A DNA stretch of 12,426 nt from JAUXFK01 sp034189035 (GTDB lineage: Bacteria; Desulfobacterota; UBA8473). Each line of letters begins with the position of its first letter. Position 1 is the stretch's first letter. The translations under genes were made by a program, and so were the position numbers. The notes below the pieces were generated by a model. It saw only the letters and a program-made list of their open reading frames with translations, ran no database searches and was not told where the DNA came from. Of the stretch, positions 1 to 6,188 are shown piece after piece. The stretch is taken from NCBI GenBank assembly GCA_034189035.1, contig JAXHVA010000114.1, positions 1 through 12,426 on the forward strand. Direction: 5' to 3'.

Positions 1-22
1 ATTGTGCGGTTCACGGTGTCCG

Positions 23-73
23 GTCAAGTACCTTGTTCTGGCGCGCGGAGCGCGACGGAACAAGGTACTTGAC
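23..73. repeat. Perfect 16-bp-arm inverted repeat (hairpin)
   Basis: The arm GTCAAGTACCTTGTTC at 23-38 is the exact reverse complement of 58-73. The 19-base loop holds a further small GC stem (CGCG at 44-47 and 51-54). Neither strand has a T-tract after the stem, so this does not look like an intrinsic terminator. It resembles a small palindromic repetitive element, but whether it recurs elsewhere cannot be seen from one window. Confidence 0.85.
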
Positions 74-89
74 GAAGTCAGCACCGCGA

Positions 90-118
90 TTCTCGGCGAC
101 GCGCAGCGTCGCCGAGAA
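90..118. repeat. Perfect 13-bp-arm inverted repeat (hairpin)
   Basis: The arm TTCTCGGCGACGC at 90-102 pairs perfectly with 106-118 across a 3-base loop. It lies 16 bp from the other hairpin and has a similar GCG-rich tip but different arms. There is no T-tract, so a terminator role is not supported. Confidence 0.85.
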
Positions 119-124
119 CGTCAC

Positions 125-248
125 GGATAACCAGCCCCAAAAGCTTAGTGGGCTTTAATGAGTTAGATTAGCTATCCATAGTAGTTCATTTTAATTTATC
201 CCCAAAAATCCACGGCTTTTGGGGTCTGCGTTAATTCGTTTGTTATGT
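125..248 (-). repeat. attC site of cassette C4 (long, VCR-like, 124 bp)
   Basis: On the minus strand it runs from the R'' box ACATAAC (248-242) to the R' box GTTATCC (131-125). The main stem pairs CAGCCCCAAAAGC (132-144) with 215-228, leaving a single unpaired T at 225, the kind of extrahelical base that orients attC recombination. Smaller internal stems (GTGG/CCAC, AATGA/TCATT and a tip at CTATCCATAG) make most of the site foldable. At 124 bp it is about twice the length of the other three sites. The stop codon of the hydrolase gene lies inside its R'' box. Confidence 0.85.
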
Positions 249-854
249 TGTTTCTTCTAAATATTTAATAACGTACTCAGAAATATTGTTTGGGTTATCA
301 GAAATAAAAGTATGACTGCTACTCTTGACTCTTATTAGTTTTGCATTTGGCAATAATTCTGACAAATGCTCTCCTACAATTACAGGACAAATGGGATCCA
401 TGTCAGCATACAATAAAAGTACTGGCTGTGTAATTTGTGAAAGTACATCTTTGTATTCTTGTTTTTCATCCATAATCCCAATTTTTGCATTTGGATATTC
501 TTTCTGATAATCCGGTATCCAATCTTCTCCGCCAAATTGAGCAAGATTTAAACCGACTCCTGTTGCAGTAAATACTGCTCTACGTATTTTATCTGGATGC
601 TTCAGCATAATCCGTATTGCAACATGGCCACCCATTGATTGAGCCAACAAATCAACTGGTTGATCGCCTAATGAATTTTCAACTATACTAACAAGATCAT
701 CTAAAGAGTTCACGTGTGGGGCCGGCTTTTGATTGCCAAGACCAGGCCATCTGAAATGAATTTTTTCCCAAGTATCAGGTAATTGATTGCTTAATGGTTT
801 CCAAATTTCTGGATCGGCACCCGCACCCGGAAGAAATAACAAGCTTTTTGTCAT
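243..854 (-). CDS. Alpha/beta hydrolase fold protein (cassette C4)
   Basis: This is a 203-residue single-domain alpha/beta hydrolase. An early LPGAG oxyanion-type loop lies at residues 8-12. The nucleophile elbow is AQSMGG with Ser73; the usual first Gly of GxSxG is Gln72 preceded by Ala. The acid is probably Asp151 or Asp153 (YADMDP), and the base is His181 (SSSHTF). There is no signal peptide or membrane segment, so it should be cytoplasmic. It is shorter than most family members and has little room for a lid domain. The substrate cannot be told; esterase, lactonase or thioesterase are all possible. The ATG is 25 nt into cassette C4 after a weak GAGAG ribosome-binding site. Its TAA is supplied by the attC R'' box. 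No promoter of its own is visible, so expression likely depends on read-through from the attI side. Confidence 0.9.
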   Translation of the reverse strand: MTKSLLFLPGAGADPEIWKPLSNQLPDTWEKIHFRWPGLGNQKPAPHVNSLDDLVSIVENSLGDQPVDLLAQSMGGHVAIRIMLKHPDKIRRAVFTATGVGLNLAQFGGEDWIPDYQKEYPNAKIGIMDEKQEYKDVLSQITQPVLLLYADMDPICPVIVGEHLSELLPNAKLIRVKSSSHTFISDNPNNISEYVIKYLEETT

Positions 855-873
855 TTGTTTTCTCTCATTCTCA

Positions 874-933
874 AAATAACGCCGCTAATCAGCCGCGCGG
901 TTTTTTGCGTCGGCTGTATTAGCCTTGTTCGGG
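874..933 (-). repeat. attC site of cassette C3 (60 bp)
   Basis: On the minus strand, the R'' box CCCGAAC (933-927) and the R' box GTTATTT (880-874) enclose the stem CTAAT-A-CAGCCG / CGGCTG-ATTAG with one extrahelical A and a short A-rich loop. Its core (CCGACGCAAAAAACCGCGCGG) is closely related to that of the attC at 3337-3394 and to the familiar 59-base-element type of resistance cassettes. The R' half belongs to the next cassette (C4). Confidence 0.93.
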
Positions 934-938
934 CCTCT

Positions 939-1997
939 CTATTTCCTTGCATCGGTACAGATTTTTTTTACCTTTTTGCCGAACTCGTTGATGTCGAGAA
1001 AGAAGTTTGGATATGCGCGGCGCAACTTCTGCATTGGGCCTGCCGATACAAGAACCGGCTCAATCTTTTCTCCTTTGGCGGCTTCTGCTTCGATACTGGC
1101 GTAGTCGGCCAGCGCTTGGTCAAGACTGTCTCGATCGTAGGGCTTGATCTGCAATGTTCGCTTAAGCGAGTTAAGTATGATTAGGTGGTACGACCAACCT
1201 TTTCTTGAATCGTCCTTGTATATTTCGTTTGCAGCTACGGACAAACCCCGCATCAAGGTCAATGCGTCTAGACTCGCTTCAAGCGAAGCGACAGAAGCAG
1301 AGAGGTCCTCACGAGATCGGCCATTGAATCGGGGTGGTGTCGGGTAACGTTCGTCAATAGCGAAAATGGACGAAATTAGAGCGAAGAAATCGAGCCATTC
1401 CCTATCCCCAAGTCGACTCTTCAACGCTTGTCCGAGCAATGTACCCATCGTTTCGACTGCTGTTGCCCACGTGTGCTGCAATCGTGTCCGGATCTGTAAC
1501 TCAATTCGGAGGCCATTGTAGTCCTTAGCTTGACTATTCCTATATCTGTATATTAGGTGGATGCTCCGATAACCGTCTTCATCTCTGGGGTTTTGAAGGT
1601 AGTCCTTCTGGTCAACGAGTTCATGTGGGAAGCGTATGCTATCTCGATACTCTCCTGAAAGTCTGTAGACATCCCTTACTGAGTTTAGAATGGCACGCAC
1701 ACCACCGATATCCTGCATCGTAGTAAGTTTCATGTTGGGATAACGTTTCAGCTTATCGATGATAGTTGGCATGCGCTTTAAACGTTGTGCTGCGATCGGA
1801 TCGCCGCCATAAGCTCGGAGCTTAGTTCTAAGGGTGGCCTGAAACGTGTTGATTGGATACGCATGGCATGCTCGCCATCTGTCCGCTAAACCAACAGCCC
1901 ATGATAATTCTGCTTGAGAAGGGTTTATTAGGGTAAGAATTGCGCCCGCCTTATTTATCTGTTTTTTTGATTCTTCTGGGACTGCAGCGAAAGCCAT
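939..1997 (-). CDS. RelA/SpoT-domain nucleotide pyrophosphokinase-like protein (cassette C3)
   Basis: The 352-residue protein has a RelA/SpoT synthetase domain at about residues 50-190. The recognisable blocks are QDIGGVRA (95-102), KDYLQNP followed by GYRSIHL (131-148) and ELQIRTRLQHTWA (166-178). Known members transfer pyrophosphate from ATP, either to GDP/GTP (alarmones) or, in the toxSAS toxins, to tRNA. No HD hydrolase, TGS or ACT domain is present, so it is neither a full-length RelA nor SpoT. The C-terminal 150 residues are a mainly helical extension of unknown role. The ATG at 1997 is preferred to a TTG at 2003 because AAGGA lies 10 nt upstream of the ATG but only 4 nt from the TTG. 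No antitoxin-like ORF shares the cassette. Stand-alone enzymes of this kind occur in toxin-antitoxin and anti-phage loci; that role is inferred here, not shown. Confidence 0.92.
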   Translation of the reverse strand: MAFAAVPEESKKQINKAGAILTLINPSQAELSWAVGLADRWRACHAYPINTFQATLRTKLRAYGGDPIAAQRLKRMPTIIDKLKRYPNMKLTTMQDIGGVRAILNSVRDVYRLSGEYRDSIRFPHELVDQKDYLQNPRDEDGYRSIHLIYRYRNSQAKDYNGLRIELQIRTRLQHTWATAVETMGTLLGQALKSRLGDREWLDFFALISSIFAIDERYPTPPRFNGRSREDLSASVASLEASLDALTLMRGLSVAANEIYKDDSRKGWSYHLIILNSLKRTLQIKPYDRDSLDQALADYASIEAEAAKGEKIEPVLVSAGPMQKLRRAYPNFFLDINEFGKKVKKICTDARK

Positions 1998-2017
1998 GCT
2001 CAATAATTCCTTTTATG

Positions 2018-2066
2018 CCCGAACGACCCGCATAACCCGCTTGTCGGGTTCATGCGGTTGTTAGGG
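2018..2066 (-). repeat. attC site of cassette C2 (49 bp)
   Basis: On the minus strand, the R'' box CCCTAAC (2066-2060) and the R' box GTTCGGG (2024-2018) enclose a compact stem, CCGCAT-G-AACCCG / CGGGTT-ATGCGG, with loop ACAAG and one extrahelical G. It is unlike the other three sites in sequence and sits at the short end of the known attC range. The R' carries a C where GTTRRRY expects a purine. Confidence 0.9.
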
Positions 2067-2077
2067 GTTCTCAACTG

Positions 2078-2863
2078 CTATGCAGCTCTTAATTTTTCAA
2101 TATTTTCATTAGAGTTTCTTTCCGACCAAAGAATATAGTCAGCTCTTTTAATTTTTAGGGCGTCTAAATACTCTGGCTTGATAATTCTTTTCTCATCGTC
2201 ATTTACTATAGCTATGGCTGAAACATCTTTTTTTGACACATTCTTTCTTGTAGTAATTATGTCATCCCATGCATATAAAAATGTTGTTAAAGTGGTTTTG
2301 TTTAAATAATTAATGGCCCTTAAAACCATTTCAACATGTCTTCCTGCAATTAAAAAATCGAAATTAAAATCTATCCCAGAAACTCCAGTGAATTTGAAAT
2401 CCTTTGTATATATTATCCCTAATTCATTTAAATATTCCTCAACATCATCTTTAAATACTGAGGCAACATTTTCTTTCGATAGCATAAACATGTCGTTTAT
2501 TTCTATTAATGCTTCTAAGAACAAATGCTTACGTTTTGGAAAATCACTTATTGTGCAATTGGTTTGAAGTTCTCGTCCAGTTAGCTTAAGGCCAAAATTA
2601 AAAAGAATACCATCAAAGATTTGTCTTCTTTGGCGGCTCTTTAAAATATTAACACCTATTGTTTCTAAATTATTTAAAGTAATGCCATCATCCGAAAATA
2701 GAACAGTATCACCATCAACTTTTATATATATTTCTAACATATCATTAAATATGCCTACAAATGGCGTACTAATTAAAGACCATTTTGTATTATAATTATG
2801 CTCAATGACTGTATTGTCTTTCAGCCATTTGTAATATGATTCTAAAAGTTTTTCGGTGTTCAT
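2078..2863 (-). CDS. DUF1828/DUF1829-domain protein (second gene of cassette C2)
   Basis: The 261-residue protein has an N-terminal DUF1828-like part (about 25-110) with the family-typical TPF (33-35) and the acidic turn FSDDG (56-60). A C-terminal DUF1829-like part (about 150-255) includes FDFLIAGRH, YAWDD and a late ILWSER strand. No biochemical activity is established for these domains as far as I know. The gene starts 9 nt after the stop of the 150-aa gene, so the two form one transcription unit, probably with coupled translation; its own ribosome-binding site is weak. It is strongly AT-rich compared with its neighbours in the array. DUF1828 proteins are often seen in mobile or defence-like settings (recalled, not checked). 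An effector or sensor role with its partner is possible but unproven. Confidence 0.85.
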   Translation of the reverse strand: MNTEKLLESYYKWLKDNTVIEHNYNTKWSLISTPFVGIFNDMLEIYIKVDGDTVLFSDDGITLNNLETIGVNILKSRQRRQIFDGILFNFGLKLTGRELQTNCTISDFPKRKHLFLEALIEINDMFMLSKENVASVFKDDVEEYLNELGIIYTKDFKFTGVSGIDFNFDFLIAGRHVEMVLRAINYLNKTTLTTFLYAWDDIITTRKNVSKKDVSAIAIVNDDEKRIIKPEYLDALKIKRADYILWSERNSNENIEKLRAA

Positions 2864-2872
2864 ATCTCTGGT

Positions 2873-3325
2873 CTATACAACAAATAGTGAAAATGGGAAT
2901 ATCAACTCTGTTTTTAAGTTTATTTCTTTTTGGAATCCCTTAATTGCGGATACCACATCTCCCTGCGAAGAAATTTTTTTAATTGGGAACCCGTATTCAT
3001 TAAGTGGTAATGCCCAGTTAAGACCATAATTTTCAACATAGATATGAATATGGTGTTCATCAATACCAAAGAATTTCCCAACATATTTATGCAGAATCTC
3101 TGGAACCTGTTCAGTAATAGTCATAGGATTAATATGCCTACCATTATAATCCAATCGTAATAAGCCTATATTATTGAATTGATGATGATTTGATAATTTA
3201 AATTCAATTTTGTTGCTTTGAGTAATTTGTAATTTGAATTTTAATTTATCATCATTTTCAGAATAAAGATTTAATATTATTTTGGATTCTTTTAAAAGAT
3301 CAATAGCGTCTTGCCTAGAAAGCAT
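2873..3325 (-). CDS. Uncharacterised 150-aa protein, possibly DUF6978-like (first gene of cassette C2)
   Basis: This is a small soluble protein with no signal peptide or membrane helix, rich in Lys, Asn and Ile. Its most distinctive part is the centre: a His-rich strand EHHIHIYVENYG (90-101) followed by NWALPL (103-108). From memory this resembles the HIHxYxxGY...KWAxPL pattern of DUF6978 proteins, which also neighbour DUF1828 genes; I am moderately sure of the resemblance and no function is implied. The ATG lies 17 nt into the cassette. The only Shine-Dalgarno candidate is AGGGG (3336-3340), which is part of the attC R' box. The gene precedes the DUF1828 gene by 9 nt, so the pair moves and is expressed as a unit. 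Confidence 0.8.
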   Translation of the reverse strand: MLSRQDAIDLLKESKIILNLYSENDDKLKFKLQITQSNKIEFKLSNHHQFNNIGLLRLDYNGRHINPMTITEQVPEILHKYVGKFFGIDEHHIHIYVENYGLNWALPLNEYGFPIKKISSQGDVVSAIKGFQKEINLKTELIFPFSLFVV

Positions 3326-3336
3326 AATGCAATTAC

Positions 3337-3394
3337 CCCTAACGCAAAACTCAGCGGCGCGGCTTTTTGCGTCCGCTGAAGTGCCTTGTTAGCA
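3337..3394 (-). repeat. attC site of cassette C1 (58 bp)
   Basis: On the minus strand, the R'' box TGCTAAC (3394-3388) and the R' box GTTAGGG (3343-3337) flank a stem with TCAGCGG / CCGCTGA and a loop around AAAAAGCC. The core is close to that of the attC at 874-933. The last codons and the stop of the FRG gene lie inside it, and its R' half supplies the only ribosome-binding candidate for the next gene. Confidence 0.94.
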
Positions 3395-4145
3395 CTTCTT
3401 TATTTTCCATTTCATCATCATAAAAAGAGTATCTCCATTGTAGATGTGAACATAATCCATCAATATCAGGAAAAACTGTAGAATAATTTATACCCAACAT
3501 ATTTAATCTATTTCTTATTGAAGAAAAAAAATTTGATGGTATTTGAACCTTGAATAGTTTTTTTGAAAATTGGCTATGGTTCTCGAATTTAACTACTCTT
3601 TCCTTCTCATTTATTTTATGGACTGTAAAAACACCAGACTGTGAAGATATTCTTTTACTCACCACTTTTGGTCGAAATATCTTAGTCTCTTTATTGTCTA
3701 ATGGGCCATATTTATCGGTGTCTTTTTTGAAATCGTCAATATCCGGCATAAAAATCCATACCACCCCGTTACTTTCTGAATCATAAGGTTTGTCTTTTAC
3801 TGCAAACCATAAAGCAACTAAAGCACTATATGTCCAGTCAAGTAACCTTGTTGGTAATCCATGGTGTTGTGCTATTGCTAATAGATCCCAATCATCATTC
3901 GGTTGTATGTCCGAAAGAGGGAGGCTAGTTCTTCGAAATTCATCAATTAATAACATTTCGATATTATCAATATCACCTCTTAATTTAATACGAGCAAGCT
4001 TCGGTAACAAAGGATGATCCCGTCTTTGACCACGAAATAGAAAATCAACATCATTCCCAGATTTCTCATGATTTTCTTTTTCTATATCAATTAATTGAAC
4101 GAATTCTTGAACACTTTTGATATGTTGTGATCGATAATTTGGCAT
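3351..4145 (-). CDS. FRG-domain protein (cassette C1)
   Basis: The 264-residue protein has an FRG domain, named after its FRG motif, here FRGQ at residues 37-40. It is followed by QHHGLPTRLLDWT (93-105) and a hydrophobic stretch ALVALWFAVKD (108-118), the two strongest blocks of the family. The biochemical role of FRG proteins is unknown; they are common in phages, islands and candidate defence loci. The C-terminal half has no recognised domain. As the first cassette it should be the best expressed from an attI-side promoter. The ATG is 27 nt into the cassette with a weak GGA upstream. The last 13-14 residues, a basic tail ending SGRKKPRR, are encoded by the attC site. The tail may therefore be an accident of read-through rather than part of the original fold. 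Confidence 0.9.
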   Translation of the reverse strand: MPNYRSQHIKSVQEFVQLIDIEKENHEKSGNDVDFLFRGQRRDHPLLPKLARIKLRGDIDNIEMLLIDEFRRTSLPLSDIQPNDDWDLLAIAQHHGLPTRLLDWTYSALVALWFAVKDKPYDSESNGVVWIFMPDIDDFKKDTDKYGPLDNKETKIFRPKVVSKRISSQSGVFTVHKINEKERVVKFENHSQFSKKLFKVQIPSNFFSSIRNRLNMLGINYSTVFPDIDGLCSHLQWRYSFYDDEMENKEVLTRHFSGRKKPRR

Positions 4146-4173
4146 TTAGTTATCCGATTCTTTAAATGCTAAC

Positions 4174-4200
4174 AGTTATTAGCAAACACCTACATTCGGC
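4174..4200 (-). other. attI recombination site (core near 4167-4185)
   Basis: On the minus strand the crossover box is GTTAGCA (4173-4167), the first bases of cassette C1. Just upstream is an inverted copy, TGCTAA, giving the simple-site palindrome TGCTAA-N6-TTAGCA (4184-4167). The site lies about 150 bp from the integrase start and between diverging genes, as attI should. Its outer limits and any accessory integrase-binding repeats cannot be fixed from sequence alone. Confidence 0.75.
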
Positions 4201-4229
4201 AGTTTATGATATTGAAGTACAAAATGCAA
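4201..4229 (-). promoter_or_regulatory. Candidate cassette promoter (Pc)
   Basis: On the minus strand, TTGCAT (4229-4224), a 17-bp spacer and TAAACT (4206-4201) point into the array about 30 bp before the attI crossover. The match to consensus is only moderate and the region is very AT-rich, so alternatives exist. It is proposed because all the cassettes leave only 17-27 nt before their first start codon. Confidence 0.28.
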
Positions 4230-4263
4230 CAGGAAAAAATAATAAAAAATTAATAAAAACAAG

Positions 4264-4293
4264 TTGTGCTTGGTTATGTTCGTATGATATTAT
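4264..4293 (+). promoter_or_regulatory. Candidate integrase promoter (Pint)
   Basis: TTGTGC (4264-4269), an 18-bp spacer and TATTAT (4288-4293) lie 44 bp before the intI start. No CTG-N10-CAG LexA box is present between attI and the gene, so an enterobacterial-type SOS control is not supported. Confidence 0.45.
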
Positions 4294-4337
4294 TTATGAT
4301 AGATATTTATAATATGCAAAATATAAGGACGTAAGAT

Positions 4338-5795
4338 GTGAATGACAGACAAAAGCTGCAACGCTCTCGGGTTGCACCTTACAATCCGAATCCACGTTGG
4401 CCCACCGGGTATTTCCAGGTGCTGGAAGAGTTGGGCATTGAAGAGACTCGTCGCCGTTTTTATGCCCACTGGGTACGGCAGTTCTTTAACCGTCACCAGG
4501 GCAGGAAACGCCGCAGAGACCTGGGTAGAGTCGAAATCGAGGCATTCCTGCAAACTCTGGCTGCTGATGATAATATGGCAGACTGGCAAGTGGTACAGGC
4601 CAGAGATGCATTGGAGATCTACTACGAACAGTTTCGGGGCATAGCTCTTGAGCCTGTGCAGAACAGGGCCGAAACAGTGCCCGAGTTGGTAACAACTGTA
4701 AGGAAGAGAAGTGTTAGACCGGTTCCGAGCCGTTCGGGCACGTCAGGGCCTGAGGCGCGGATACCAACCCCTCGTGTGCTAGACAAGCCGTTGACTGTTC
4801 CCCTGCCGCAAAAACGAAGTTCTGCCCCCATAGTAGATTGGGATGTGCTTAATAGGGCAATCCGCACAGCACTGCGCACGGAGCACTATGCCCTTAAGAC
4901 TGAGAAAGCCTATGTTCAGTGGATCAGACGGTTTGTCGGTTATCACCACAACAAACAGCCCTCTCATATGGGCGGGCCGGAAATCCACCAATTCCTTTCT
5001 CACCTGGCAATCAACGAGCGCGTTGCAGCGAGCACACAGAACCAGGCACTCAATGCCATTGTGTTTCTGTACAATAAGGTGCTCAAAAAAGATCCTGGAG
5101 ATTTCAGCGATTTTCCGCGGGCGCGCCTTCCAAAGCGTCTTCCTATAGTGCTGAGCCGTCAGGAGGTGCAGGCTCTATTAATTCGAATGGACGGTATAGA
5201 GGGACTGATCGCTCATTTGATATACGGCACTGGTATGCGTGTATCTGAGGCACTTCGACTGAGAGTCCAGGATCTTGCATTTGATCGCAATGAGATCACG
5301 GTGCACTCTGGAAAGGGTGATAAAGATAGGCGTGTTCCTTTTCCTGTATCCCTCAAAAGCGAGATATACCAGCATCTGGACGGACGTCGACACCAGTACG
5401 AAGAGGACCGAAAAAAGGGAATGCATGAAGTCGAGTTACCAGACGCCTTGGCCCGTAAATATACTCATGCTGCATATGAGTGGAAATGGCAATTTGTTTT
5501 TGCTACGGACAATTACTCGGAGGATCCGCGCAGTGGAGTACGACGTCGGCATCATCTGCACGAGACTCGGGTGCAGCGCGCGGTGAAACGGGCCGCTACA
5601 GAGGCGGAAATCACGGCTCATGTTACCCCTCATACATTGAGGCATTGCTTTGCGACCCATCTGTTAGAGGCAGGGCAAGATATCCGAACTGTGCAGGAGC
5701 TCCTCGGTCATGCGGATGTCAGTACAACAATGGTGTATACCCACGTTTTGAATAAAGGGCCAATGGGGGTTGTCAGCCCTTTGGATACACTATAA
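4338..5795 (+). CDS. intI: Integron integrase with N-terminal extension
   Basis: This is a tyrosine recombinase that catalyses attI x attC and attC x attC exchange. Catalytic residues are Arg301 (GTGMRVSE), Lys326 (GKGDKDR), His432 and Arg435 (HTLRH), His458 (GHADVSTT) and nucleophile Tyr467. The IntI-specific insertion is clear at about 366-406 (LPDALARKY through DPRSGVRRRHH). The usual core-binding domain is at about 168-252. Ahead of it are about 165 extra residues: a region at 35-102 resembling a second core-binding domain, then a Pro/Arg/Ser-rich linker (about 105-165). IntI proteins are usually 320-340 residues; this one has 485. The start is GTG at 4338, 8 nt after AAGGA; the ATG two bases earlier is out of frame and stops at once. 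All catalytic residues are intact, so it is probably active. Confidence 0.96.
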   Translation: MNDRQKLQRSRVAPYNPNPRWPTGYFQVLEELGIEETRRRFYAHWVRQFFNRHQGRKRRRDLGRVEIEAFLQTLAADDNMADWQVVQARDALEIYYEQFRGIALEPVQNRAETVPELVTTVRKRSVRPVPSRSGTSGPEARIPTPRVLDKPLTVPLPQKRSSAPIVDWDVLNRAIRTALRTEHYALKTEKAYVQWIRRFVGYHHNKQPSHMGGPEIHQFLSHLAINERVAASTQNQALNAIVFLYNKVLKKDPGDFSDFPRARLPKRLPIVLSRQEVQALLIRMDGIEGLIAHLIYGTGMRVSEALRLRVQDLAFDRNEITVHSGKGDKDRRVPFPVSLKSEIYQHLDGRRHQYEEDRKKGMHEVELPDALARKYTHAAYEWKWQFVFATDNYSEDPRSGVRRRHHLHETRVQRAVKRAATEAEITAHVTPHTLRHCFATHLLEAGQDIRTVQELLGHADVSTTMVYTHVLNKGPMGVVSPLDTL

Positions 5796-6188
5796 GAAAG
5801 AGAAACTTCTCTGGTACTCCTCACAGTAGACTACAAATGTGCAATTTGAAAGAAGATGGCTTCCTGCCTAACACCAAAGTCCTCCCCAAGAATATACAGG
5901 TCAAACAGCAAGACGCAGGCGTGTTAAGGCAGGGTAGGGCATCCATTTTCTTCGAAAGACTATCTTAATTCTTGATAATCTTGGTATAATCCTTAATTGT
6001 CAAATTAAAAATAAATATCAAGCACTTTCTGCACGAACGTCCCCTTTCTGTCCCAATCACATGCTGTATATTTTCTAAGCGCACAATTTTTTATTGACTC
6101 CAGTGTGCTTGAATGCAATCATAACAACTTGTCAATTATATGATTTTACCTGTTTTATCATTTTATCCATTTAAAGGAGCACAATCTC
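5796..6188. other. 393-bp intergenic region after intI
   Basis: No gene or RNA is recognised here. It holds a short palindrome directly after the intI stop (AGAGA/TCTCT, 5799-5812) without a T-tract, a spaced imperfect repeat (5865-5874 with 5921-5931) and promoter-like sequences toward its right end that could serve the DUF362 gene. It marks the change from integron to chromosomal backbone. Confidence 0.6.
5982..5990 (+). promoter_or_regulatory. Candidate extended -10 promoter for the DUF362 gene
   Basis: TGGTATAAT has a perfect -10 hexamer (5985-5990) with an upstream TG. No good -35 is seen at the right distance, and the leader would be about 190 nt. A second weaker option is TTGTCA near 6130 with TTTTAT 18 bp later, closer to the gene. 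Confidence 0.3.

Larger units (their letters stand above)
1..130 (-). mobile_element. Start of fifth cassette (partial), non-coding, with two strong hairpins
   Basis: This stretch follows the crossover point of the attC at 125-248 and so is the beginning of a cassette that continues beyond the left edge. No convincing gene is visible. A short reading frame on + (2 to about 130) is open only because the stretch is short. The sequence is dominated by two perfect palindromic hairpins, listed separately. It is much richer in GC than the neighbouring attC. No R'' box matching its first bases (GTTATCC) occurs within the window, so its end is not seen. Confidence 0.6.
1..5795 (-). mobile_element. 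Integron: intI, attI and cassette array (left end open)
   Basis: The platform is an integrase gene on + and cassettes on -, diverging from a shared attI region, which is the classical integron layout. Cassette boundaries, placed at the G/TT crossover of each R' box, are C1 3343-4172, C2 2024-3342, C3 880-2023, C4 131-879 and a partial C5 from 130 leftward. The first bases of each cassette match the complement of its own attC R'' box: GTTAGCA for C1, GTTAGGG for C2, GTTCGGG for C3, and GTTATTT against GTTATGT for C4. This bookkeeping shows directly that they are real cassettes. The attC sites differ in length and sequence, so the cassettes have mixed origins. Base composition also differs: C2 is very AT-rich and C3 is more GC-rich. 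Confidence 0.93.

Noticed and set aside
23..118. Hairpins as transcription terminators
   Set aside because: The stems are strong but no T-tract follows on either strand.
4174..4337. LexA/SOS box controlling intI
   Set aside because: No CTG-N10-CAG is found on either strand between attI and the intI start; other LexA types were not recognisable.
5865..5931. attC-like pair TGCCTAACAC ... GTGTTAAGGCA downstream of intI on the + strand
   Set aside because: The R'' box is good, but the R' side carries an extra A and the inner L arms do not pair, so no attC fold forms. It is more likely a chance imperfect repeat.
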